Below, in pieces: positions 11,540 through 23,000 of a stretch of 64,000 nucleotides of DNA. The translations under genes were made by a program, and so were the position numbers. The first letter of the stretch is position 1. Each line of letters opens with the position of its first letter. Source of the DNA: Melieria omissa (lineage: Eukaryota; Arthropoda; Insecta; Diptera; Ulidiidae); NCBI GenBank assembly GCA_963971225.1, contig OZ020269.1, positions 20,024,921 to 20,088,920 on the forward strand, in the 5' to 3' direction. The notes under the pieces were generated by a model. The model had not been told where the DNA came from. It saw only the letters and a list, made by a program, of their open reading frames with translations, and ran no database searches.

Positions 11540-12360
11540 TTAAACATAGTTGAATTTAAAATAGTTGAAGAAGAATAACTAACGGAACTGATAATAGTTG
11601 AAGATTTTATAAAAAGAACTGAAACATTTTAAATTTTTTGAAAAATTAACATTAAATAAGTGTTAATAATGATAACTGAAATTTGTATAAAGAAAAAAGT
11701 TGAAAAGTGAAAAATTAACATTAAATAAGTTATAATAATGATAGTTGAAATTTTTAAAAAGAAAAAAAACTAAACTGGTAGAACTGAAAATGAATGAAAA
11801 ATGTTAAATTTGTCTTTAAAAGTCTAAAACAGAAAATGAACAGAAAAACAAAATTGGAAGAACTGAAAGTAAATGAAAAATTAAATTTGTTTTTCATGTT
11901 ACCATTAAATAAATATCTTAAAACTTATAGTTGAAATTAAAAAAAAAAAAACTTAACTGACAGAACTGAAAATTATTGAAAAATGTGAAATTTTTTGAAA
12001 ATTAAATTAAATAAAAATTCCAAAAATTATAGTTGAAATTTGTTTGTAAAAGAAAAAAACTTAACCGGAGGAACTAAAAAGTAATGAATAATGTTAATTT
12101 TTAATTGAAATTAAAATTAAATTAAATTAAATAAAACTTTAAATTTTTATAAAAAAAGGAAAAAAACTGAAATTAATAAAAATGTTAACATTTCTGAAAC
12201 ATTTACATTAAAAAAATCTAAAAATATTAAAATTTGAATTCTTATATAAAAAAATACAGAAGGTGAACTGACATAACTACAAATTATTTAAATACTGATC
12301 CATTTCTTAAAAATTGAATTGAATTTTTTGTAGAAAAGAAGAAAGAACTAAACTGGTGAA
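11540..12360. repeat. Diverged A-rich tandem repeat
   Basis: Motifs TAGTTGAAATTT, AACTGAAAATGAATGAAAAATG and ATTAAATAAAT recur in the same order at irregular spacing; for example the GAACTGAAA core recurs near 11783, 11860, 11967 and 12070. No coding capacity. Confidence 0.6.
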
Positions 12361-14071
12361 AATCAAAATTGATAAAAGTTTTTTGAGCTGCCTGCCTACC
12401 TTGTCTCTGCCTAAAATTCCAATATCAGTATTGAATTAATGTCGAATTTATATAGTGACTGTGAAATCATGTTTTCCTAACTTATAATTCTTACCAACAC
12501 TACCGGACTCGGGACACCGTTTACAGCATTGATGCTAATAAAGTAACAAGTAGTAGTAGTACAAGTCAAATACTGTAAAATACAACAAAAAATAGTTTCA
12601 AAATGTCGAATAAATTTTTCCTTGTTATTTCAATTCAACACATTTTCAAATGGCTCATTCACATTTGGAGGGAAATTTCGACTTACTTTCCATTCGTTTC
12701 CTACCAACTCACAACATTTTCTAAACTCAAATTCAAATAACGCTTCAAGCTCTCTCTCTCTCACTCTTTACTTATGCCCCTCTTCACTCGAATCAGTCAC
12801 AAGTTCACAATAACCCAAATAACGGTTTTTAGTTAATACATTAAACGCTTTCCAACTGTCACACATGCGCTCCATGCTCCGTGTCGGGTGTCGGGTGCCC
12901 CAGAACAATTACCAAACACTATTCCCACTCGCATTTGTCCACAAAACAAAACGTTCAACATTTGCCAAACAATTCAAATCGAATGCCAATGCCGCACAGT
13001 GCACAACAGCACAACAACACCAAAACATAGCTGCGCACAGGCGAAATGTCAAAGTGACAAGTTGACGATGTCATACCAGATCGGCTTTTTTCACTTTTAA
13101 TGTGATCGCTGGCGGCAGCGATGTTCCAACAAAAAACCGGAACCAACATCCGGAGTTGGCGTCGGAGACTCCAGTTGACGCCGAAGCTGAAGCTGAAGCC
13201 GCAGCCCAAAAATTCAGCTGAAATTCCATTGGCATCGCCGGTGGCTTATGGTAATCAGCGTCGATGCGTTACGCACTGTGCACATTATAAGCCAACTGTC
13301 CGGCTCGCCAACCATCCAGTCGAGTCAACTAAAACTACTCGACTTCTACTTCGTGTTTGTTTTGTGTCATTTCGAAATTAAAATAATTTCCATTTACTCT
13401 ATTGAGGTCAACAAAGCCACAATGTGTGCGCTTTTTAATAAAACTATTTATTTTTTCATAACATTTATATGTGGTTAGGGCAATTTTTGTGATGAGCAAT
13501 CAAAATTGTAGTCGAGTGGATTTTTTCGCATCGCACGTAAGGCCACATACGCTGATTAGTTTCATGCAATGCTATGTAGAACATTTCAGACGGATTTATC
13601 ATAATTTTAGACGCCAGGCAACCGAGTGGAACCGGCCAGTGTCACTTGCAAAATTATTTCTATTGAAGTATTCGTCAGCGGAAGCACAAGTATTTTTTAT
13701 GATTAAATTTTTGAAAGACTATTTACAATCTTAAAAATTTTGATTTTTTAGTTCAGTTATCAGTTAATAATGAACCATTTTCATGTTCCAAGTAAATGGC
13801 TCGTAGACATAATCAAGCAAATTATGGCTTTGAATGAAGTCTAAACTTTAGAATTTTTATTTTTAACCATGGAGGGAACATTGTTTTACTAGTCTTAAAA
13901 TAATAATTGTAAAATTGTTTAAGGATAATCGAAAATGAGTTCTTTATTATTAAAATCACCCAAAAAGTATTTCAAAATATATTCAAAAAAGTTATTTCTA
14001 ATTCAATATACAGTCACACAGTTTAGTTTACACAGTGATATTAAAAAGAAAAAGTCCAAGTTGGTCACAAC
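12361..14071. other. Intergenic, no gene seen
   Basis: Short overlapping frames only. The 12.85-13.3 kb stretch is GC-richer but shows no domain or splice-linked frame. Confidence 0.5.
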
Positions 14072-14900
14072 CAACAACGTAGCCAGAACTTGGTCATGGA
14101 GGGCTTTTTAGCAATTTTTTTTTGTTTTAAGTGCTTTTTAAAGAAAACTGCACTCTTCAAATAGTATATTTTCTAGTAGCGCCACCAATATGTGAGTTAA
14201 AAATTTTGTGAAATTTGGTTCACTGTAAGCGAGTTATTGCCTCTGTTTGGGTCAAACAAAGAGCCAATATTAACTTTTATTTTAAAATTGCTAAAATTTA
14301 ACCAAAACATTTTAATAAATGAACCAAATCTATGGTGAAGATCGTTTATAGTCTGCTACAGTTCATGAGCGGTACATGCGGTTTAAACTCAATTGTCAGG
14401 ACATAAATTATGAAAAATAAAGTGGACAGTAAATTAACAAAGACCGGCCAAAATATTAGATTTAAACATTTCAATGATATCAGTTTATGGCATTTTAACA
14501 TTTGGCTATCGAAAGACACCATTTCTTCGATCGACACTTGTGACCGATTTTTTGACTAAAAGTCGAACTTTAACCACCAACCACTTCTTTTTTTCCCCTG
14601 ATGTAGCAAAGTGCGACTCTGACCTTTTCAAGAAAATGCATTTTCCGAGGAAAAAAGCCATTGAAGACGTAGAAGCCATCCAAAAGGTTTAACGACATCC
14701 TGAAGGTAATCCCGGCCGACAATATAAAACACTCATTGGACATGCTTTTAGAGCTTGAAAGGGACTATTAAAAAAAGTGTGGTGGACCTTTTTGCTAATG
14801 TGGCCAAATATATAGTGATCGAAAATGTCGATTAATTAAAGGCTGTGGAGGGATTCTGACACCCAGCCCCCTTCCCCCTGCAACTTTGGCTACATCCCTG
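14072..14900. mobile_element. hAT-like element with internal mariner debris
   Basis: The left end CAACAACGTAGCCA and right end (read inwards) CAGGGATGTAGCCA share a GTAGCCA core. The flanking octamers GTCACAAC (14064-14071) and GCCACAAC (14901-14908) match at seven of eight bases. This pattern fits an old hAT insertion. Its centre is occupied by unrelated mariner debris (14240-14790). Confidence 0.5.
14240..14790 (+). pseudogene. Degenerate mariner transposase remnant
   Basis: Fragments match the degenerate mariner at 8663-9790: KQRANINFYFK near 14257, then DVEAIQKV near 14670, then a broken block on NIKHSLDMLLELERDY near 14720-14768. Stops and frameshifts are frequent. No clear terminal repeats were found. 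Confidence 0.65.
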
Positions 14901-14908
14901 GCCACAAC

Positions 14909-15937
14909 TGAGCGTTTTATTTCAAATGCTGTAATACAAAATAATGAAAACCTGTGTTCAAAGTCATGAAGTTTTAAGATGTTCAATCAAATTTTCTATA
15001 AACTTTTTACTTCTGCAAATTCCAGGTTTCTACAAAATGACTGAGTCACCACCAAGTTTCTTAACGCTTTTGCTATTTTATTGCCATATGGCACATTGCT
15101 ACTTTCTGGACATCTGAACCCTCCGTGGTTTCAAGAATACATTTTTTGAGGTCCTTAGAATAGTTTGAAATTTTAGGAAAAATACGAAATTAATGAACTG
15201 AATATTAAAGTTTAAAGAAGAGAAGTATACACTTTTTTTTTAATTGTATATCTTGAAATAGTAAAGGAAGAAGAAGCATACAACTTTAGTTAAGTTTTTA
15301 ATTTGAGGTTTTCTTTCAATTTAGATACTTTTTTTTTAATTTTGGCTGAACTAAATGAAGAAATATTCAAATTTTCGTTGTGCGTTAAAATTTGTATGTT
15401 TAAGTAATTATTACAGTCACAACGATGCGGTTGCTCTCATAAAAAAACACCCTAAAATACAGGGTCCGAGTATAAAAATTAAAAAATTTCTTATGGAATG
15501 TTGCTAATATAATCACATAGAAACCTTAAACGTAAAATGTAAAATTTTAACTTTCCCCAGTAAAAACCTGTAGCGAAAGGATTAAGTCGTTGAGTTCTTA
15601 TTTTGTAGCTTTTTACTTGGCTTTCTCCAATCTATCTATAACTATAAATGTTGATTTTAGCTTCTTCAGTAAATTAAACGTTATATCAAAATCTTGAAGA
15701 GATATGAAAGTGAACTCAACCGTTGCAAAACGTACCTTTTTCTTGTGAATGTCGTAGTGTATACTCAAATGTGTGAGTAACTGTATTTATTTATTCACTT
15801 TTAGATACAAAAATCTAGTTAAGATACAAATATAAACGAATATATAAAAATTTTTCTGAGATCTCGTAAAACTTGGGAACCAAATATCGGCTAAAGGTGG
15901 CATATCTTGACTGATTAATACTCCAACTACTCGTAGG
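14909..15937. other. AT-rich intergenic DNA
   Basis: No open frame, repeat or RNA gene can be supported in this kilobase. Confidence 0.5.
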
Positions 15938-16194
15938 GCAGCCGCCGTGGCTCAGTTGGTTAGTGCGCGGTCCAAGCGAGTCGCATGCAGAGCGACGCTA
16001 GTTCGAATTCTGCATGTAGTAACACCTAAAAAAAATAACGGGAAACTCGTTTTCTCTTTCGGTGGCTGTCCTCTCAGCTGGAAATGGCAAACCTCTGAGA
16101 GTAAAAATTGCCTATGAAAAAGCTCCCAACCTGCCTTAGCTAGGCCTTAGTCTCGCGTAAGCGGGCTGTCGTGCCAATCAATTAATTAAATTAT
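15938..16194 (+). mobile_element. tRNA-derived SINE, shorter copy
   Basis: This 257-bp element has an A box, TGGCTCAGTTGG (about 15948), and a B-box-like GTTCGAATTCT (about 16001), so its head comes from a tRNA gene. An ATTAATTAAATT-type tail ends it. A 10-bp duplication, TACTCGTAGG, flanks it at 15928-15937 and 16195-16204. It is not a functional tRNA gene because no acceptor stem closes after the B box. Relative to the 5821-6154 copy it lacks about 80 bp before the tail. Confidence 0.85.
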
Positions 16195-16359
16195 TACTCG
16201 TAGGCAATACTTCCTCTGTTATCGGTTCAGACCCAACCGGCTTTACGCGTTATCTCTATCAGCTTTACCTACCCTAAACCAACATTCTTAGAAATTCAAA
16301 GTTCTGCCAAAAATGTCGATAATAACTAAATAAGTACACAATTGAACTGCATTTGGTTT

Positions 16360-16585
16360 CAAATATTTTTAATTTTTATATTTTTGTTTTTCTGTTGCTT
16401 TTTATATATATGTTTTATATATTTTTTGATATATTTTCTTTATTTTTAATATATTTTTGTATATCTTTCATATATTTTTTTATATACTTTTTATATTATA
16501 TTTTGCGTAGGTATATATTTTTAAATCATTTTAATATATTTTTAATCTTTTTATATAATATTTTTTATATATTTTTTACACACAT
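16360..16585. repeat. TATATTTTT-type low-complexity AT repeat
   Basis: Runs of T separated by TATATA and ATATA units. An open frame across it is a by-product of composition (almost only Phe, Ile, Leu, Tyr). Confidence 0.75.
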
Positions 16586-17034
16586 AAATGGGTTAATTTT
16601 TGTCACATTAAATACATCACTAAGCTTTTTTGTTTTTATTGTCATTCGTGTTTAAACCAACAGAATAAACGCACACAAAACCGCAAACCCCCGCGTTATT
16701 ATTTTCCAAGCGATCCGCCGACGGCTCAATTAGAGATCTTTGTTCATAGTGTTAAGACCAATTTAATTAACTATATTACTACGTTCTATAATTTTGACTT
16801 CTTTTTATAAATTTTTAAATATGAATTTCCTTTTTTTATTTTGAATGCATAACAAATTTCTTTTCTCAGAATTCTCAACTGCAGTTCCCCTTAGAAAATA
16901 CTTTGAACTTGTAAATTGCAGCACAGCAAAATAATGCGACGAAAAGTCTTTATGAAAATCGAATAAACAAAGAATTACGTTTGAGTTTTGAGACAACGCC
17001 AATCGAAACTCAAATCTAGAACAACCAGAACATA

Positions 17035-20000
17035 ATGTGGCCACCTAAGCGAGCGCTGCACAGCGTATTCATAGCGGCTATAATAATTAGTATAAGCACC
17101 AAAGCGAATTATGGTAAGTTTTGCTTTCAAGCAAATAAAAACCACATCTGAGCAACCAACGTTTTTCTGTGAGCACAGCGCAGACCACCTGCAAGAACGG
17201 CCTGGGTCGCGTACTGTACGAACGCCTGCCCAACCAGCAGCTGCAGGGCTACGACGACGACGTGGTACGTGACACGGCGCCGCCGTTCCGCGTGCTGGAA
17301 AAGTGTCAAGATCTGTGTTTGCGCGATCGCACCGGCACCAACAATCTGGTGCGGACATGCACCAGCTTCGACTTTCAGCCGGGCAGTCGCATCACGTCGT
17401 TCGGCGGCGCTTCCGAGTACGAAGAGTCGCTGTGCTACCTGACGTCGGAGCAGGCCGGACCGGAGGGCATTGGCAGCCTGATGCTGGTGCCGAACAGCGT
17501 TCACTTCAATGAGATTTGTCTGACCTGTAAGTGCTCGAAAAAAACAAAAACAGATTAGTTGATTGCATGGATGCGAGTTCGCTAAGCTGTGATTAAAATT
17601 GTTTTTCTCGCCAACCAACAGCCAGCCGTCCGGAGCGCGAGTGTCCCAGTCGCCGTTACGTGTTCGAGCGACATCCACGCAAGAAGCTCAAATTGCCCAT
17701 ATCGGATATTAAAGAGGTGTGTGCGCGCTCTCCACACCGGCAGCCTGCCAAACCAATTCTGCCAATAACTAATTCATGTTGTTGTTGTAATTGTTGATTT
17801 TGTAACAGATTACAGCAGCGAATCGGTCGGACTGCGAGGACAAGTGCCTCAACGAGTTTTCGTTCGTGTGTCGCTCAGCCAATTTCGATGCCACAATGCG
17901 TTCCTGCACACTGAGCAGGTAATTTCGAAAGCGACATGTATCAACTGAAAGTTTCATATGCTAATTGCCCACAGATTCACGAGACGCACACATCCCGAAT
18001 TAATGGAGGACGATCCCAATTCGGACTATCTGGAGAATACCTGTTTGAATGGTATGCAAAACTATGAAATGCCATAAACGAGCACCGTAATTTATGTTCA
18101 GTGATAGCACTGTCAAGCACAACACTAGTCACTTGATAGACTGCAATTATTTACTTACCCACTTCTCCGCCATCGTAGCCGAGCGGCGCTGCGACGGCCT
18201 TGGCGTCTTCGTCAAGGAGGAAAACAAACGACTGGGCGGCCCCTTCGAGGTGGATATCTTCAACAACATGACACTGGAGGAATGCCAGACCATGTGTCTG
18301 CGTGCCGAGAAGTAATCACGCGCCCATGTTCACACAGCGAATATAATTAAATTATTATGTGCCAATTTGCAGATACTTTTGTCGCTCCGTCGAGTTCGAC
18401 GATCAGACCAAACAATGCATTCTCTCCGAGGAGGACTCGATTTCGCAGAAAGATGACATCAGCATCAGTTCCAGTCCAACGCACCATTTCTACGATCTCG
18501 TCTGTCTGGATAATCGTAAGTGCAAGTGTGCGTGTGTTTGTGTGCGTGTGTCACTGGTCGCTGGTTGCCACTGTGCACATACGGTGCTAGTCACTGGCCA
18601 ACATTAACACCCAAACCCGGCGCATGCAGCCTCTTCCCTCTCGCCCATTCCCACTGCATCCTCGTCCCTGTTCCGTGTCCCACTTTGCCTGACTAATTGC
18701 ACAACATCGTTGCATTCGTGTTCATTGCAGAGCGCGTCAATGATTATCCCGATAATTCCGTCACATCGCATCTCTTCTCCAGCGGTCGTCGGCCCGATAC
18801 CGCGTTTCAGCGTTACCGCAACTCGCGCCTCGGCGGCGAATTCCATTCGGAGATTACTGGCCGTTCGTTAAGCGAATGTCTGGATGAATGCCTGCGGCAG
18901 ACGAGCTTCCAATGCCGGTAAGTGCATCGAGTGGCTAATTGAAATCATGGCGAGACTGTTGTGTAGAATGTTGCACGTAGTTACAACAATTAGACGCGCA
19001 ACATCGAACTAATGAATGAATAAATGAGCAAACAATGCAGCAAATTAAAATGCCATATGTCTCTTTCGTCTGCACGTGCAAATAGATCCGCCGTGTATAG
19101 CGATCGTTTTCGAACTTGTCGCCTGAGCCGATACAATCAAAAGGATGGCATGCGCATTATCTACGATGCCGATTATGATTACTACGAGAACTTGATGTGT
19201 ACGTAGTGCCACTATCAATCCTCCCACGTGCTTTTACCATTTTTGAATTTGCAGTGAACGCTGTCGGTGGCGGCGACACTGATGGCCATGGCGGTGCAGG
19301 CACTGGCAGCACCCATCGTCCTGGCGATCATGGAGGTCCCAACTGGCGTCCGCCCAGCAAAGATGACGATCGCTATGGCGGCAGCAGTGGCGGCAATCGT
19401 TATGGTGGCACAGGTGGCAGTACAGGTGGCAGCGGTGTCGACTACAATCGCCCATACGATCGATATCCGGATACCAATACAAATGATTATGGTAATTTTT
19501 TTTTAATATTATTTGTTTTTCTACTCTCGACTAGTCTTTTAACCTGCAACATCACATTTACAGACTAATTTTATAGCTTTGAACCGTATTTGAGTGACTA
19601 GCCTCACTTTTGCCACACCTACTCACAACCTAACTCACTAACATCCTTCCTCTATTAACCGCAATTCCCCAGATCGTTATCCAGGCGGCAGCGGTGGCGA
19701 AAGATATCCTGCAGATGGTCGCTACCCACCAGGCAGCATGCCAGATGATCGAATTCCTACGAATCGTTATCCTGGAGATCGTGATATGTATCCGGGCGAT
19801 CGAGATCGTTATGCTGGTGACCGCGGTCGCTATCCCGCTGATCGCGACCGTTACCCCGGTGAACGGGAACGTTATCCGGGCGACCGAGATCGCTACCCAG
19901 GCGATCGAGATCGCGATCGCGATCGCGATCGCTATCCCGGTGATCGCGATCGATATCCTGGCGAGCGCGATCGTTATCCTGGCGACCGCGATCGTTATCC

Positions 20001-23000
20001 TGGTGATCGTGATCGTGATCGTTACCCAGACCGAGGCAGTGGCGCAGGATACCCGGATGAAGAGCGTTATCCATCGCGCGATCGTGATCGTTATCCGCCC
20101 GATCGATACGGCGATCGCGATAGATATCCAGCTGGTGGTTATCTGCCCAAAGATCGTTACACACCATATCGTCCCCTGGATCGTTATCCACCCATTAACG
20201 ACAACAGTCTACCAGGTGATCTGCCACACACCAGACCCTATCCGCCTGAAGATGATGCACCGTACAGGCCATACGGACCTGGCGGCCGCTATCCAGACGA
20301 TCGTTATGCCAGCCGTTATCCATCACGCTATCCTCCAAGCCGCGATCCAGTCGGCGGCTATACAGGACGCGATGCACCCGACAGCTTCTTCCTTGACAAA
20401 CGCTTCCGCCCTTCCTCTTATGATTCGCGTTACCCACCTACACCCGGCACTCGTGGCGGCCCACCACCGCGCTACGGTCCCGATGGACGCTATCCACCAG
20501 ACGATATTATTCATGGTGCTCGCAGGCCAGAGCCTGACTCGGCCAAACGTTACCCTCCCGCACCACTTGTACCGCCAACAACAGTAAGCAAATACCCGAC
20601 GTCACCCAACCGCTTTCCCGTAGGTAGCGAACGATATCCGATTGAGATTTACAAGTATGGCAATCGGTATGGTGGCGGCGGTGGCGGTAGACCAGGTGAG
20701 TACAGCTTCAATTGCCATAACTAACCAACTACCAGCCATTAAACTGTGCATATGTATATTGCGCAAAGTTAGGTTACAGTCATCGACAATTTCATGTAAA
20801 ACTTGTGAATTTAGGTTATGATCGCCCTCCACCACCCTACTACGATATGGACTACGAAGACCGCTACGGCGATCGCTATGGGCCCTATGACCGCGAGTAC
20901 GATGGCCCGTTGGGTAGGCGGCCCATTGCAAGTGGCGCATATCCGCCCTATGAGAGTCCTTTCAATCGTCCCTACCACGGTGGCTCGTTGACGCCGCTGC
21001 CCGACGATCGGCCACTGCCCGGAGGCCCGCCGCAGCCGCCGCCATATGGTGCAGGTGCTGGCGGTGGCCCGCCGCGACCACAGGTGACGCGCTGTGAAGA
21101 GAGTGACAACTTCAAACAGGTGGCGGCCAGGCACAAAATGCGGCGCCATTTTGTGCGGCGTGCGCTGATTGTTCCCTCTCTCATTCAGTGCGAACGCGAA
21201 TGTATTGAGAGTCGGGACTTTGTTTGCCGCAGCTTTAACTACAGGTATGGTAATGGAATTCAAAGATATATAACGAAATGATCTATGTTTGCTTGACAGG
21301 GATACGGCAGCGTCGACTTATGACGAGCGCGATCTGCCCAATTGCGAGTTGAGTGATCGCGACTCGCGCGAAATGGATGTACACGATCCCAGCTACTTTG
21401 ATACGGCCAATTATGATTACTACGAACGCAGTGCCGGTCGCAGCGATGGCGAGTGCATGGATGGTGAGTGAATTTCGTGCGAAATCTTTAAGAATATTTT
21501 TTTCAATAAATTCCAAATCGACACAACAGTGACGCAGACCTGCAATGAAGAGGGCATGGAGTTCACCATACGCACGCCGGAAGGCTTTGTGGGACGCATT
21601 TACACCTATGGCTTCTACGATAGGTAAATATGGGCACAGCGTTTCCTAATCAAATCCAATTTCAAATCCTTCTTATGCGCTTCCAATGCAGATGTTTCTT
21701 CCGTGGCAATGGCGGCACGGTGAATGTGCTGCGCATCAGCGGGCCACAGGGCTATCCCGATTGTGGCACGCAGAGAGTGAGTTGTGATGTGCTTACAGTC
21801 GATTTCGGTAACTCAACTTTTGCTTTTCCCATTTAGTATGGCGACACGCTGACCAATATTGTGGTTGTACAGTTCTCGGACAATGTGCAAACCAGTCGCG
21901 ACAAGCGTTACAACTTGACCTGCGTATTCCGTGGTCCCGGTGAAGCGGTGGTAACTTCTGGCTACATTGGCGCAGGGTAAGTCAAAACATTGAAAATTTC
22001 CATTGGGAATCTGTGCAAGAGCAACGCACAAATGCAGTGCATACTTTTAGGCATAGTAAAAATAGCTTAAGCTTGAGCTTAGCTTAAAGCCGTAATTACC
22101 TACTTGTCATGTAGCAAGCTTTAGAAAGCTACTTTACTTGTTATTTTATTTGTTGTTGATGTTCTTTCTTGAGTGCAGTAAATTATGGCGATTCTATTTG
22201 TAGCTTCTAAAATCTTCCGCTATCCCCACAAAGGTAGTGAAATTTATCTAGAAGCATATCTATTCATTGAGTTCTAGTTTATACCGTCTTTGGCCACAAG
22301 TCCTGCTTTTTCTACGCAATTAATAATTTTACTTAGACATCACTAATCCCAGTAAATTGATAGCATTTCTCAAAACAAAATCTTATTGAAAATAAGTTTT
22401 CCAAACAACCTATGAGCAAATTGGTCACTTTATTTCAATAACATTTTGTTAACGCTCAAACTATGCAATTCTGTATGAAGTCTTTCGGATTCTGACAGAT
22501 CTGGCAGTCCTATACCGATCGAGTATCTGCCCGCCGAAAACACGCTCAGTTCGAAGGTGCGCCTGATGATACTCTACCAGGGCAGACCGACCACCACCAT
22601 AGCTGTGGGCGATCCGCTGACATTCCGACTGGAGGCACAGGACGGCTACAACCATGTCACCGACATATTTGCCACCAATGTGGTGGCACGCGATCCATAC
22701 TCAGGTCGCAGCATACAGCTTATAGATCGTTTCGGGTAAGTTTTAGAGCCACAATTCACAACCCAAAACCCATCTGTATTTAACAACATTTCACAGCTGT
22801 CCCGTGGATCCGTACGTCTTTCCGGAACTGGACAAGCTGCGCGATGGCGACACGTTGGAGGCGCGCTTCAACGCCTTCAAAATACCTGAATCCAATTTCC
22901 TGGTGTTCGAGGCTACAGTGCGCAGTTGTCGTGATGGCTGTCAGCCTGCTTACTGTCCAGGCGCAGCAGGCCGTCAGGAGCCCTCATTCGGGCGGCGCAG

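Noticed and set aside
15938..16020. tRNA gene suggested by A and B boxes
   Set aside because: The acceptor stem does not close, and the head is followed by SINE body, tail and a target duplication.
16353..16655. 100-codon Phe/Tyr/Ile frame
   Set aside because: Product of a TATATTTTT low-complexity stretch.
19694..20587. 297-codon frame overlapping nompA exon 11
   Set aside because: Reads the Arg-Asp-Tyr repeat in the wrong frame, giving Ile/Val/Ala repeats; the nompA frame is fixed by splice phase on both sides.
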